From JAEVLT01 sp044598425 (GTDB lineage Bacteria; Bacillota; Bacilli; Bacillales; Cytobacillaceae): 64,000 nt of DNA. Made by a program: the position numbers and the translations under genes. The notes below the pieces were generated by a model, which made no database searches, was not told where the DNA came from, and saw nothing but the letters and a program-made list of their open reading frames with translations. The stretch covers positions 2,852,001-2,916,000 of the forward strand of contig CP172536.1 in NCBI GenBank assembly GCA_044598425.1, in the 5' to 3' direction. How positions within the stretch are numbered: the stretch's first letter is position 1; every line of letters starts with the position of its first letter. Positions 1-12,630 of the stretch are shown piece by piece.

Positions 1-309
1 ATGAAAGGAGCCGATCCCATTATATTCATAATCGACAAGAGGTGATGGAAAAAAGAACAAGCCATCCCGCTTTCGATTTAAACCCCAATTTTTCCCTGAA
101 CCTAAATGATCCATTAACGAACGATATTGCAGTTTTGGAAAAATCGCTACGCTTCTGATTCCTGAATTGACCATATTTGACAGGACAAAATCGATGATCC
201 GATACCTGCCCGCAAACGGAAGTGCAGCAAGCGACCGGTGGTCAACCAGATCTTTTAAATCATCATGATAAGTCGTTGCATCTATAACACCTAACAGCTT
301 TTTCTTCAA
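1..309 (-). CDS. glgD: GlgD, glucose-1-phosphate adenylyltransferase regulatory subunit (N-terminal part only)
   Basis: Only the first 103 residues lie in the window; the gene continues past position 1. The frame opens at a TTG (309) behind a GGAGGG ribosome site and reads MKKKLLGVIDATTYHDDL, then LPFAGRYRIIDFVLSN, the nucleotidyltransferase fold shared with GlgC. The glycine-rich GGKGSRL motif that GlgC has near its N-terminus is absent, as known for the non-catalytic GlgD partner that forms the GlgCD ADP-glucose pyrophosphorylase. It follows glgC by 92 bp, and order glgB-glgC-glgD matches Bacillus glycogen operons. A short repeat remnant sits in the glgC-glgD gap. Confidence 0.9.
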   Translation of the reverse strand, partial: MKKKLLGVIDATTYHDDLKDLVDHRSLAALPFAGRYRIIDFVLSNMVNSGIRSVAIFPKLQYRSLMDHLGSGKNWGLNRKRDGLFFFPSPLVDYEYNGIGSFH

Positions 310-357
310 ATAGAGTCCCTCCTGATTTGTTTAAAGCTTTTAGTAAATGTGGAAATG

Positions 358-401
358 CATAAGCGCAGCAAAAACTAGTGAACAGTGGCGCTTCCGCTTT
401 T
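358..401 (-). repeat. Short remnant of the interspersed palindromic repeat
   Basis: Read on the minus strand it begins AGAAAAGCGGAAGCGCC and ends with GCGCTTA, with about 20 bp between. The opening is nearly the same as the left end of the two longer repeats at 4319 and 14626 (AGAAAAGCGCAAGCGCC). It fills most of the glgC-glgD gap. Homology rests on only 17 bp plus the inverted end. Confidence 0.4.
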
Positions 402-1544
402 CTAATAAGTAGAAATACCAGTGACCATTTCTTCCGTCACTAGGATGATTTCACCATCATCCGAGCGGATTACCGTGCCATCAGGAATCGTTAGATCGCA
501 AGGAACGATCACCTTTTCCAAATAAACGTTCTCTCCGAGTTTCACATCCGGCATTACGATTGATTCGCGGATTACACTCCCCTTGCCAACAAATACTCCT
601 TGAAAAAGAACGGAATTTTCAATTTTCCCTTCAATGATGCAGCCTTCATTCACAAATGATTCTTTCACCGTTGCTTCCGGAGAAATATATTGAGGCGGCT
701 GATTCGGATTAACCGTATAGATTTTCCAGTCTACATCAAACAAATTCAGTTCACTATCCTCATTTAATAAATCCATGTTGGCTTCCCAGAGGCTTCGAAC
801 CGTCCCGACATCCTTCCAATACCCCTTAAACGGATAGGCATAAATCTTTTTCTGTTCTTCCAATAACAGCGGAATCACGTCTTTTCCAAAATCATGACTT
901 GAATTTGGATTTCGATCATCCATTTCTAAAAATTCTTTTAAAATGGTCCAATTAAAAATATAAATTCCCATCGAAGCCAAATTGTTTTTCGGTTCGGCCG
1001 GCTTCTCCTCGAAATCTGTGATTCTCTTTTCATCATTTGTATCCATTATCCCAAAGCGACTGGCTTCTACCCATGGAACCTCAATCACAGAGATCGTAAC
1101 ATCCGCCCCGCGCTCAATATGATACTCGAGCATATTTTCATAATTCATTTTATAAATATGATCACCTGAAAGAATCAAGACATATTCTGGCTGATACTGC
1201 TTTAAATAATTTAAGTTTTGATAAATAGCACTTGCTGTTCCGGTGTACCATTTAACCTCGGAGGACTCACTGTATGGAGGGAGAACGGTCACCCCGCCAT
1301 CTTTCCGGTCTAAATCCCATGCACTGCCAATGCCAATATAGGAGTTTAATAGAAGCGGCTGGTATTGCGTTAATACCCCAACCGTGTCGATTCCGGAGTT
1401 CGTGCAATTGCTTAAGGTAAAATCAATAATTCGATATTTTCCGCCAAATGGCACGGCAGGTTTTGCTAAATTCTTTGTAAGTGAATTAAGCCTGCTTCCT
1501 TTCCCGCCTGCCAGCAACATGGCCACGCACTTCTTCTTTGCCAT
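402..1544 (-). CDS. glgC: GlgC, glucose-1-phosphate adenylyltransferase catalytic subunit
   Basis: Makes ADP-glucose from glucose-1-phosphate and ATP, the donor for glycogen synthesis in the cytoplasm. The 380-residue protein has the nucleotide-binding GGKGSRL loop (about residues 13-19), KPAVPFGGKYRIIDF (28-42), LSGDHIYKMNY near 125 and GYWKDVGT near 240, followed by a left-handed beta-helix-like C-terminus; the length is normal for Bacillus GlgC. The ATG is preceded by GGAGAGAAAAGGGA. It overlaps the 3' end of glgB by 59 bp, so the two are translationally linked. The upstream gene gives branching enzyme and the downstream one the GlgD partner. Confidence 0.97.
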   Translation of the reverse strand: MAKKKCVAMLLAGGKGSRLNSLTKNLAKPAVPFGGKYRIIDFTLSNCTNSGIDTVGVLTQYQPLLLNSYIGIGSAWDLDRKDGGVTVLPPYSESSEVKWYTGTASAIYQNLNYLKQYQPEYVLILSGDHIYKMNYENMLEYHIERGADVTISVIEVPWVEASRFGIMDTNDEKRITDFEEKPAEPKNNLASMGIYIFNWTILKEFLEMDDRNPNSSHDFGKDVIPLLLEEQKKIYAYPFKGYWKDVGTVRSLWEANMDLLNEDSELNLFDVDWKIYTVNPNQPPQYISPEATVKESFVNEGCIIEGKIENSVLFQGVFVGKGSVIRESIVMPDVKLGENVYLEKVIVPCDLTIPDGTVIRSDDGEIILVTEEMVTGISTY

Positions 1545-3432
1545 TCCCTTTTCTCTCCTTTCGCTTCTTAACGGGTCTGATCATTAAGATTCCAAACGGT
1601 GGAATCGTCAGTTTCAAAGAATATGGCTTACCATGAAACGGCGTCTCTTCCGCTTTTATAACCTTCTTATTGGCAGCCCCTGATCCTCCAAACTCTTCTT
1701 TATCGCTATTAAAAATTTCACGGTACTCACCTGGTTCAGGAATACCGATTCGAAAGTCCTCATAGCCTACACCTGTAAAATTGCAAACAATCGCAATGAA
1801 CTCTTTCTCATTCTTTCCTTTGCGAATAAAAGAAAAGATGGACTGTTCACGATTATTGACATCGATCCATTCAAATCCCTCATGGAGATGGTCCATTTCA
1901 TACAGCGCTTTTGAACGTTTATACATTTTCACCAGTTCTTTAGCGTATGCATTTAAATTGCGATGCATATCGTAGTCGAGCAAATTCCAATCCAACTGCT
2001 CTTTGTCTTTCCACTCTGAAAATTGGCCAAGTTCAAACCCCATAAACAGCAGTTTTTTTCCAGGATGGGCAAACATATACCCAAGCAATAATCGCATCTG
2101 AGCAAATTTTTCCCAATAATGACCGGGCATTTTATCGAGCAGCGATTTTTTTCCGTGAACCACCTCATCGTGGGAAAAAGGTAAGACGAAGTTTTCCGAA
2201 AAGGCGTACAGCAAAGAAAAAGTTACATTTTGATGTTTCGGAGTGCGAGAAAACGGGGGCGTCTCCATATACTCAAGCATATCGTTCATCCAACCCATAT
2301 TCCATTTATAATCAAACCCCAGACCGCCGTAATGCACAGGTGTTGTTACATTTTGAAAATCAGTAGAATCTTCCCCCATCATCAAAAAAGAAGAGTCGTA
2401 TTCATGAACGGTTTGGTTTAATTTTTTCAAAAAGCTGATACCATATGGATTTTCATGTTTCCCGGGCGAATTCGGCCAATAAATAATATTGGCAACAGCA
2501 TCAACCCGAAAGCCGTCGATATGGTAGTATTCCATCCAAAAAAGCGCATTGGAGATAAGAAAGCTTTGCACTTCTGGTTTCCCTAAATCGAAGTTGGCCG
2601 TTCCCCAAACTGGGTTTTCCCGGTCAATCTGCTCGCTATAGGAAAAGCTATGGCTCCCATCGAATTGATACAATCCATGGGCATCCTTGCAAAAATGTCC
2701 GGGTACCCAATCAAGAATTACGCCGATTCCATTCTGATGGCATTGGTCAATAAAAAACATTAAATCTTCTGGTGTGCCATAACGTGAGGTGGGTGAATAG
2801 TAGCCTGTTCCCTGGTATCCCCATGAGATGTCGAGCGGATGCTCGATAAGAGGCAACAGTTCAATATGGGTAAACCCATGCCCTTTAACATATGGAATCA
2901 ATTCATCCGCCATTTCCCGGTAAGTAAAAAAATCACCATTACGCTTCTTTTTCCACGAACCGAAATGCACTTCATAAATAATCACCGGCTCAGATAATAC
3001 GTTTTTCTTCTCTTTTTTTACATTCCATTGCGAATCCTTCCAGTTGTAGTTCTTCATGTTGTAAACAATAGAAGCAGTGTTCGGTCTGATTTCGGAATAA
3101 AATGCGAATGGATCTGCCTTAAGCTGGACACCGCCATGTTCAGTAAAAATTTCATATTTGTACAGTCTTCCTTCAAGATTGTTTTTCACAAAAAGAACCC
3201 ATACACCTTGATCATTTACTTTTTCAAGCTCAAATCCATCCCCGCACCATTGATTAAAGTCACCAACTAATCGTACTTTCTGAGCATTTGGCGCCCACAC
3301 GACAAAACGTGTACAAGCCGCTTCGGATTGTTCGAGGACATGTGCCCCGAAAAGCTGATGGCTCTGAAAAAGGTTTCCCTCATGGAACAAATGAAGCTGA
3401 TAATCTGTTGGATAGTAAGTATTCACTGCCAT
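1486..3432 (-). CDS. glgB: GlgB, 1,4-alpha-glucan branching enzyme
   Basis: Introduces alpha-1,6 branches into glycogen (GH13). An N-terminal CBM48-like domain (about residues 30-110, with WAPNAQKVRLVGDFNQW) is followed by a TIM barrel carrying the nucleophile in GFRVDAVANI (Asp near 311), the acid in MGEDST and the transition-state Asp in FSHDE. I chose the ATG at 3432 (protein starts MAVNTYYPTDY) because GAGGG lies 5 bases upstream; an ATG 12 bp further up has a poorer site. The last 20 residues are Lys/Arg-rich and are read in the overlap with glgC, so the C-terminus is longer than the conserved domain. First gene of the visible glycogen operon. Confidence 0.96.
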   Translation of the reverse strand: MAVNTYYPTDYQLHLFHEGNLFQSHQLFGAHVLEQSEAACTRFVVWAPNAQKVRLVGDFNQWCGDGFELEKVNDQGVWVLFVKNNLEGRLYKYEIFTEHGGVQLKADPFAFYSEIRPNTASIVYNMKNYNWKDSQWNVKKEKKNVLSEPVIIYEVHFGSWKKKRNGDFFTYREMADELIPYVKGHGFTHIELLPLIEHPLDISWGYQGTGYYSPTSRYGTPEDLMFFIDQCHQNGIGVILDWVPGHFCKDAHGLYQFDGSHSFSYSEQIDRENPVWGTANFDLGKPEVQSFLISNALFWMEYYHIDGFRVDAVANIIYWPNSPGKHENPYGISFLKKLNQTVHEYDSSFLMMGEDSTDFQNVTTPVHYGGLGFDYKWNMGWMNDMLEYMETPPFSRTPKHQNVTFSLLYAFSENFVLPFSHDEVVHGKKSLLDKMPGHYWEKFAQMRLLLGYMFAHPGKKLLFMGFELGQFSEWKDKEQLDWNLLDYDMHRNLNAYAKELVKMYKRSKALYEMDHLHEGFEWIDVNNREQSIFSFIRKGKNEKEFIAIVCNFTGVGYEDFRIGIPEPGEYREIFNSDKEEFGGSGAANKKVIKAEETPFHGKPYSLKLTIPPFGILMIRPVKKRKERKGNGKEEVRGHVAGRRERKQA

Positions 3433-3444
3433 ACGATCCCTCAT

Positions 3445-4318
3445 CCCTACTTAAAATATATATTTTCGCTTTGTTTATTAATTCGTCCTGTACCTCACAA
3501 TTCCTTGAAATATTTTATTCACTTTTCTGACATAAAAAATGAAAAAAGGATGATAATTAGTAGGGTTCATCACCTTTTTTGTCGAACTCCCTAGATTCCT
3601 TAATATGAATCGACAAAAGCAGCAAAAACATTTTAAAATTTTTTATTCGGTTTAAATTGAAAAAAGGAGTTGCTGAAAAAAGCGGTCGATTATGCTGGCT
3701 TTAGTAGCATTAGGTAAAAGCGGGGTTAAAGACTTTCTCAGTAACTGCAAAAAATTGGGCTTTGCGGTCATTTGATTGCGGCAATAACGGCGGTGCATGG
3801 ATCTTGAATTGAGGTTTCTTCGGCAGCAAAGACTTTGTTTTTTTCGAAAAACTCAACCATTGATACCTAGACTTATAAAGGTAAAACTTGTTTGCTATTC
3901 ATACACCTCTTCTTTTATTTTCAACTCAATGAAGCTGTTAAATGAATTGTAAGATAAATACATTTCCTTGTCACTTTGTTTGGAAGGATTCCTCCCATAC
4001 TTTTAAACTATAAAGGATGATTCTCCTACTTTCTTTAGTGGAAACGCAAGAAAAATGAAATCACACTCGATAAATGGATGATTAACGAAAAAAACCTTGT
4101 CAGCTATTCTGACGAAAACGGTCACGAATAAATTCGAATAGTGTATATTCAGATTAGGAGATGAAACGGCACATTTATGAAAAGGAGATGTTCCATTTGA
4201 AAATGATTAAAAGCCTTCCAAGTGCACTACCATTCGTTTATTGGCTCAATCACCAGCCTGATCCTAAATTTAGTTTAACAATGCGCTCAAAAAGCTTTAC
4301 GGTTGGTTTCAAATCAAA
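3445..4318. other. Non-coding gap with degenerate coding remnants
   Basis: No complete gene is visible. At 4035-4130 (+) a frame that starts right after a stop reads ...KNEITLDKWMINEKNLV... and ends in TAA at 4128-4130; it looks like the C-terminal tail of a lost protein. On the minus strand near 3770-3860 a frame of about 30 codons (EFFEKNKVFAAEETS) ends in a stop and may be another remnant. The rest is AT-rich and I see no RNA gene in it. Confidence 0.5.
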
Positions 4319-4367
4319 TAAGAAAAGCGCAAGCGCCCTTGGTCATCGACGTAAGGAGGTGGACTGA
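4197..4367 (+). CDS. Possible small ORF of unknown function, 3' end inside a repeat
   Basis: A 56-codon frame from a TTG (4197) with AAAAGGAG nine bases upstream; an in-frame ATG at 4203 is an alternative. The first 40 residues (KSLPSALPFVYWLNHQ...) are encoded by ordinary sequence, while the last 17 are read out of the left end of the interspersed repeat that starts at 4319. No family is recognised. It may be a short gene cut by repeat insertion, or a chance frame. Confidence 0.2.
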   Translation: MKMIKSLPSALPFVYWLNHQPDPKFSLTMRSKSFTVGFKSNKKSASALGHRRKEVD

Positions 4368-4503
4368 GCCGAGTGAGATAAAGGAGAGTCGAAAGACGGT
4401 AGTCTTTCGTTCTCGACTTATCGTAGACGAGGCGAGGGAAGCGACGTAGTCGATAGGGCGCTGGAGCTAGACAGTTATCGAAGTTAAGATATAAATTCTG
4501 ATA
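4319..4503 (+). repeat. Interspersed palindromic repeat, copy 1
   Basis: A 185 bp element starting TAAGAAAAGCGCAAGCGCCC and ending GGGCGCTGGAGCTAGACAG plus TTATCGAAGTTAAGATATAA and ATTCTGATA. The ends are inverted (AAGCGC...GGCGCT), and the middle has an imperfect palindrome around GTCGAAAGACGGTAGTCTTTCG. Both ends and the CGACTTATCGTAG core recur in the copy at 14626-14866. It carries no gene. Repeats with this GCGCAAGCGCC/GGCGCTTGCGC signature are, as far as I know, common in intergenic DNA of Bacillus relatives. Confidence 0.75.
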
Positions 4504-4650
4504 ATATGACAAAAAAAGCAAGGATTAAGCTTTCCTTGCTTACAAAAAAATTAATAAAATTAATCCATTTATGCTCGAGCTGTATGTCTGCCTATTTTTA
4601 AAAGAGCATACTAAAAAAACTGATAACAACATGTTATCAGTTTTTAAAAA

Positions 4651-4722
4651 TGACCCCTACGGGATTCGAACCCGTGTTACCGCCGTGAAAGGGCGGTGTC
4701 TTAACCGCTTGACCAAGGGGCC
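4651..4722 (-). tRNA. tRNA-Glu (anticodon TTC)
   Basis: Full cloverleaf with acceptor GGCCCCT/AGGGGTC, T-loop GGTTCGAATCC and anticodon loop CTTTCAC. CCA is not encoded. It is the last tRNA of the cluster; an AT-rich hairpin (TGATAACAACATGTTATCAG at 4621-4640, then a T-run on the plus strand) follows. Confidence 0.97.
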
Positions 4723-4725
4723 AGA

Positions 4726-4816
4726 TGGCGGAGAAGGAGGGATTTGAACCCTCGCGCCGGTTACCCGACCTACACCCTTAGCAGGGGCGCCTCTTCAGCC
4801 ACTTGAGTACTTCTCC
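4726..4816 (-). tRNA. tRNA-Ser (anticodon GCT)
   Basis: A 91-nt tRNA with the long variable arm typical of tRNA-Ser, anticodon loop CTGCTAA and encoded CCA. Position 20 of 21 in the cluster; only 3 bp separate it from tRNA-Glu. Confidence 0.97.
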
Positions 4817-4819
4817 ATA

Positions 4820-4894
4820 TGGCTCCGCAGGTAGGATTCGAACCTACGACCGATCGGTTAACAGCCGATAGCTCTACCACTGAGCTACTGCGGA
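4820..4894 (-). tRNA. tRNA-Asn (anticodon GTT)
   Basis: 75 nt, acceptor TCCGCAG/CTGCGGA, anticodon loop CTGTTAA, encoded CCA. Its 5' end is partly repeated in the unusual spacer immediately upstream in transcription (4895-5039). Confidence 0.97.
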
Positions 4895-5039
4895 ATAATA
4901 AAATTGTTCCCTAATCTTTTTTGCGTACCGTGTCCCCGCCTCAGTGAGTTTAACCTAGAAGAGACTCGGCGTGTACAACTCCCAACCTATCCATGATGCT
5001 TTACTCGTCTCTAGCACTGAGCAACTACGGAATAATTAA
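4895..5039 (-). repeat. tRNA-half element A (decayed tRNA-Asn 5' part plus hairpin element)
   Basis: Spacer of 145 bp between tRNA-Ile and tRNA-Asn. At 5009-5031 it holds a decayed copy of the first 23 nt of tRNA-Asn (TCCGTAGTTGCTCAGTGCTAG on the minus strand). At GAG the match stops and a non-tRNA element of about 73 bp follows (ACGAG...GTTGTAC...), with complementary arms CGCC (4937-4940) and GGCG (4968-4971). Three further spacers have the same build. Confidence 0.7.
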
Positions 5040-5116
<77 letters not shown>

Positions 5117-5121
5117 ATTTT

Positions 5122-5195
5122 TGGAGCGGGTGATGGGAATCGAACCCACGACATCAGCTTGGAAGGCTGGAGTTTTACCATTAAACTACACCCGC
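5122..5195 (-). tRNA. tRNA-Gly (anticodon TCC)
   Basis: 74 nt, acceptor GCGGGTG/CACCCGC, anticodon loop CTTCCAA, encoded CCA. Confidence 0.97.
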
Positions 5196-5210
5196 ATATT
5201 TTTTCTTAAA

Positions 5211-5287
5211 TGGGGCGACTGATGGGAATCGAACCCACGAATGCCAGAGCCACAATCTGGTGCGTTAACCACTTCGCCACAGCCGCC
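5211..5287 (-). tRNA. tRNA-His (anticodon GTG)
   Basis: Acceptor GCGGCTG with the extra 5' G (position -1) that tRNA-His needs, anticodon loop TTGTGGC, encoded CCA. Confidence 0.97.
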
Positions 5288-5324
5288 ATCTTAAAATGAA
5301 CGTAGTTAACGACAACATAAAAGG

Positions 5325-5397
5325 TGGCTCGGGACGGAATCGAACCGCCGACACAAGGATTTTCAGTCCTTTGCTCTACCGACTGAGCTACCGAGCC
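5325..5397 (-). tRNA. tRNA-Phe (anticodon GAA)
   Basis: 73 nt, acceptor GGCTCGG/CCGAGCC, anticodon loop CTGAAAA. The genome reads CCT, not CCA, after the discriminator, so CCA must be added after processing. Confidence 0.97.
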
Positions 5398-5408
5398 ATA
5401 AATGAAAA

Positions 5409-5485
5409 TGGCGGTCCGGACGGGACTCGAACCCGCGACCTCCTGCGTGACAGGCAGGCATTCTAACCAGCTGAACTACCGGACC
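5409..5485 (-). tRNA. tRNA-Asp (anticodon GTC)
   Basis: 77 nt, acceptor GGTCCGG/CCGGACC, anticodon loop CTGTCAC, encoded CCA. Confidence 0.97.
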
Positions 5486-5488
5486 AAA

Positions 5489-5562
<74 letters not shown>

Positions 5563-5727
5563 ACAATAAAAAGTATTGAATTGATCCATGCACTTGTAAT
5601 GCAATGGACTGTCCTCAACGCAGAAAGCTTATTCAAGATGCTGTTCGTTGAGTACAACTCGCAGTTGATTCAACGATGCTATGCTCGTTGCTCCACCCCA
5701 CGATAATAGAAAGTATTACATATAAAA
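5563..5727 (-). repeat. tRNA-half element B (decayed fMet 5' end plus hairpin element)
   Basis: A 165 bp spacer before tRNA-fMet. 5690-5702 repeats the first 13 nt of tRNA-fMet (one mismatch) and 5703-5717 repeats its upstream flank (13 of 15). At GAGC the match switches to an element of about 80 bp (AACGAGCATAGCATCGTTG...). It has a perfect 7-bp arm pair CTCAACG/CGTTGAG (5614-5620 with 5646-5652) and is followed by GACAGTCC, like the tRNA sequence CAGTCC that should come next. A further hairpin (CCATTGCA/TGCATGG) lies closer to the tRNA. Confidence 0.75.
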
Positions 5728-5820
5728 TGGCGGAGGAAGAGGGATTCGAACCCCCGCGCGGTTTAACCCGCCTGTCGGTTTTCAAGACCGATCCCTTCAG
5801 CCAGACTTGGGTATTCCTCC
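5728..5820 (-). tRNA. tRNA-Ser (anticodon TGA)
   Basis: 93 nt with long variable arm, anticodon loop CTTGAAA, encoded CCA. Confidence 0.97.
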
Positions 5821-5837
5821 ACTTTATAAAATTTTAA

Positions 5838-5914
5838 TGGTGGACCTTGTAGGACTCGAACCTACGACCGGACGGTTATGAGCCGTCTGCTCTAACCAGC
5901 TGAGCTAAAGGTCC
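5838..5914 (-). tRNA. tRNA-Ile2 (anticodon CAT, lysidine type)
   Basis: 77 nt, GGACCTT acceptor, anticodon loop CTCATAA, encoded CCA. Its position between tRNA-Met and tRNA-Ser and its body match the isoleucine tRNA whose C34 becomes lysidine through TilS, not a methionine tRNA. Its first 26 nt are repeated at 6034-6059. Confidence 0.85.
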
Positions 5915-6086
5915 AAGTTGAAATTCTTTCTACTTATATATGTATAACCTGTATATCCCCATCTCAAATAGCCTATTCAAGCAGCCGCTCGATGGGTACA
6001 ACACACTGCTTTTTCAAGGAAGCAATGCTTGTTGCTCTAACCAGCTGAGCTAATGATCCAAAATAATATCCTGAACCATAATAAAT
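5915..6086 (-). repeat. tRNA-half element C (decayed tRNA-Ile2 5' part plus hairpin element)
   Basis: A 172 bp spacer. 6034-6059 matches the first 26 nt of tRNA-Ile2 at 24 of 26 positions. After GAGC follows an element of about 75 bp starting AACAAGCATTGCTT. It can fold into CAACA-CATTGCTT/AAGCAGTG-TGTTG and then a second hairpin with arms CCCATC/GATGGG (5958-5963 with 5991-5996) around CTTGAATAGGCT, a loop motif shared with element B (CTTGAATAAGCT). Confidence 0.75.
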
Positions 6087-6163
6087 TGGTAGCGGCGGAG
6101 GGGATCGAACCCCCGACCTTACGGGTATGAACCGTACGCTCTAGCCAGCTGAGCTACACCGCC
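6087..6163 (-). tRNA. tRNA-Met (elongator, anticodon CAT)
   Basis: 77 nt, acceptor GGCGGTG, anticodon loop TTCATAC, encoded CCA. Confidence 0.95.
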
Positions 6164-6184
6164 AAATATTTAAAAGTTAATTTA

Positions 6185-6260
6185 TGGTGGAGGCTAGCGG
6201 GATCGAACCGCTGACCTCCTGCGTGCAAAGCAGGCGCTCTCCCAGCTGAGCTAAGCCCCC
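6185..6260 (-). tRNA. tRNA-Ala (anticodon TGC)
   Basis: 76 nt, acceptor GGGGGCT/AGCCTCC with a G-U pair, anticodon loop TTTGCAC, encoded CCA. Confidence 0.97.
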
Positions 6261-6278
6261 ATAAATATAAGTGTTAAA

Positions 6279-6355
6279 TGGTCGGGAAGACAGGATTCGA
6301 ACCTGCGACCCCTTGGTCCCAAACCAAGTGCTCTACCAAGCTGAGCTACTTCCCG
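6279..6355 (-). tRNA. tRNA-Pro (anticodon TGG)
   Basis: 77 nt, acceptor CGGGAAG/CTTCCCG, anticodon loop TTTGGGA, encoded CCA. Confidence 0.97.
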
Positions 6356-6360
6356 TAATA

Positions 6361-6437
<77 letters not shown>

Positions 6438-6444
6438 ATTTAAA

Positions 6445-6533
6445 TGGTGCCGAGGACCGGAATCGAACCGGTACGGTAGTCACCTACCGCAGGATTTTAA
6501 GTCCTGTGCGTCTGCCAGTTCCGCCACCCCGGC
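6445..6533 (-). tRNA. tRNA-Leu (anticodon TAA)
   Basis: 89 nt with long variable arm, anticodon loop CTTAAAA, encoded CCA. Confidence 0.97.
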
Positions 6534-6538
6534 ATATA

Positions 6539-6613
6539 TGGAGCGGAAGACGGGATTCGAACCCGCGACCCCCACCTTGGCAAGGTGGTGTTCTACCACT
6601 GAACTACTTCCGC
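6539..6613 (-). tRNA. tRNA-Gly (anticodon GCC)
   Basis: 75 nt, acceptor GCGGAAG/CTTCCGC, anticodon loop TTGCCAA, encoded CCA. Confidence 0.97.
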
Positions 6614-6625
6614 ATTATTAAACGA

Positions 6626-6707
6626 TGCGGGTGAAGGGAGTCGAACCCCCACGCCTTACGGCGCCAGATCCTAAGTCTGGTGCGTCTGCCAATTCCGCCA
6701 CACCCGC
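6626..6707 (-). tRNA. tRNA-Leu (anticodon TAG)
   Basis: 82 nt with extra arm, acceptor GCGGGTG/CACCCGC, anticodon loop CTTAGGA. CCA not encoded (genome reads TCG after the discriminator A). Confidence 0.96.
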
Positions 6708-6723
6708 ATATTCTTCATTTGAA

Positions 6724-6799
6724 TGGTGAGCCATGAAGGACTCGAACCTTCGACCCTCTGATTAAAAGTCAGATGCTCTACCGACTGAGCTAATGGCTC
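6724..6799 (-). tRNA. tRNA-Lys (anticodon TTT)
   Basis: 76 nt, acceptor GAGCCAT/ATGGCTC, anticodon loop CTTTTAA, encoded CCA. Two pieces of this gene are repeated in the spacer just upstream (6836-6847 and 6905-6930). Confidence 0.97.
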
Positions 6800-6937
6800 G
6801 TATAGATTTTAAACCCTAGAAAAAAATTTTCCTTCAGTCAGATGCTCAAAAGAGCTCTCGTTCTTTCTCGCAACTCGAAGCGTAACCAAGTAGATTCGCT
6901 CGTTGCTCTACCGACTAAAGCTAATGGCTCGTACAAA
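6800..6937 (-). repeat. tRNA-half element D (element inserted in a decayed tRNA-Lys copy)
   Basis: A 138 bp spacer. 6905-6930 is a decayed copy of the first 25 nt of tRNA-Lys with one extra base. After GAGCA comes an element of about 64 bp (ACGAGCGAATC...CGCTTCGAGTTGCGAG...). The tRNA-Lys sequence then resumes with GAGCATCTGACT (6836-6847, identical to 6767-6778). The element is thus bounded by GAGCA on both sides, as if inserted into a tRNA-Lys duplicate with a short target duplication. Confidence 0.75.
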
Positions 6938-7013
<76 letters not shown>

Positions 7014-7021
7014 ATGTCAAA

Positions 7022-7097
7022 TGGTGGAGGATGACGGGATCGAACCGCCGACCCTCTGCTTGTAAGGCAGATGCTCTCCCAGCTGAGCTAATCCTCC
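7022..7097 (-). tRNA. tRNA-Val (anticodon TAC)
   Basis: 76 nt, acceptor GGAGGAT/ATCCTCC, anticodon loop CTTACAA, encoded CCA. First tRNA after the 5S gene (8 bp gap). Confidence 0.97.
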
Positions 7098-7105
7098 ATA
7101 TTATA

Positions 7106-7222
<117 letters not shown>

Positions 7223-7351
7223 CTATTAACAAGACATATTTAATTATAATGTCTTTTTCAATTTTTGCAAGAGTAGAATGAAGATTCATTCTCTCAAAAC
7301 TAGGTAATCAAGAAGAAGGAAGCGAAGAACGAGTTCGCATATCAAAAAATT

Positions 7352-12055
<4,704 letters not shown>

Positions 12056-12214
12056 TTGATATAGCTCATTTAAAATTAACGTTGGCTGATGCTGCTTCCT
12101 AAAGGGTAGCAAACATCATGATTCTTTGTTGACGTATTGTTTGTTTAGTTTTCAAAGAACAATCTTGTTTTCAAGCTTGTTTTCAAGCTTTCATCGTTTA
12201 AGAGCGACTTCCTT

Positions 12215-12244
12215 AATTTATCACATCCTTTCGTTAGGTGTCAA
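12215..12244 (-). promoter_or_regulatory. rrn promoter P2
   Basis: Minus strand: TTGACA (12239-12244), 18 bp, TAAATT (12215-12220); GATAAA at 16 bp spacing is an alternative -10. It lies about 160 bp before 16S, with the TTTGAAAACTAAACAAACA leader in between. Confidence 0.6.
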
Positions 12245-12299
12245 CAACTTTTTTGAATTTCTTTTCTGTTGTTTTCATCTCTCGAAGCGGACAGGAATT

Positions 12300-12328
12300 A
12301 ATATAGCACGGTAAAAAAATAATTGCAA
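12300..12328 (-). promoter_or_regulatory. rrn promoter P1
   Basis: Minus strand: TTGCAA (12323-12328), exactly 17 bp, TATATT (12300-12305). An AT-rich block upstream could act as an UP element. Tandem P1/P2 arrangement as in Bacillus rrn operons. Confidence 0.6.
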
Positions 12329-12336
12329 TATTATTT

Positions 12337-12630
12337 TTAAAAATAATTTTTATCGAATCGAATGTTTAATAAATTCCAGCACAATCTTACAGATCTTCCA
12401 GAGCGATGACTCTTCAACAAAAATAATAACTGGTGCAAATCTTGCCATCTATATAACACTTCTTTATATAAACAATCGCCAATCGAAACGGTTTCTGTTT
12501 TAACTTTTAAAGGACAGAATGATTCATAAAATGCACGGCTTGGATTTTCAGCCAGCACCCATACAGTCATTGTAATAAAACCATTATCAATTAAATTTGC
12601 ATCCTTCTTATTCGCCCTGCGAATTTTCAT
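12337..12630 (-). pseudogene. GNAT acetyltransferase remnant with internal deletion
   Basis: The 97-codon frame starts MKIRRANKKDANLI, a typical GNAT N-terminus, and jumps after residue 14 to FITMTVWVLAENPSRAFYES, the C-terminal part of the same fold (beta-5/alpha-4). Some 85-100 residues holding the acetyl-CoA loop are missing. The tail after RWQDLHQLL differs from the family, and the neighbouring frame there reads VEESSLWKICK, so a late frameshift is also possible. It lies just behind and overlaps the DMT transporter by 23 bp, next to the rrn promoter. Not expected to be functional. Confidence 0.75.
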
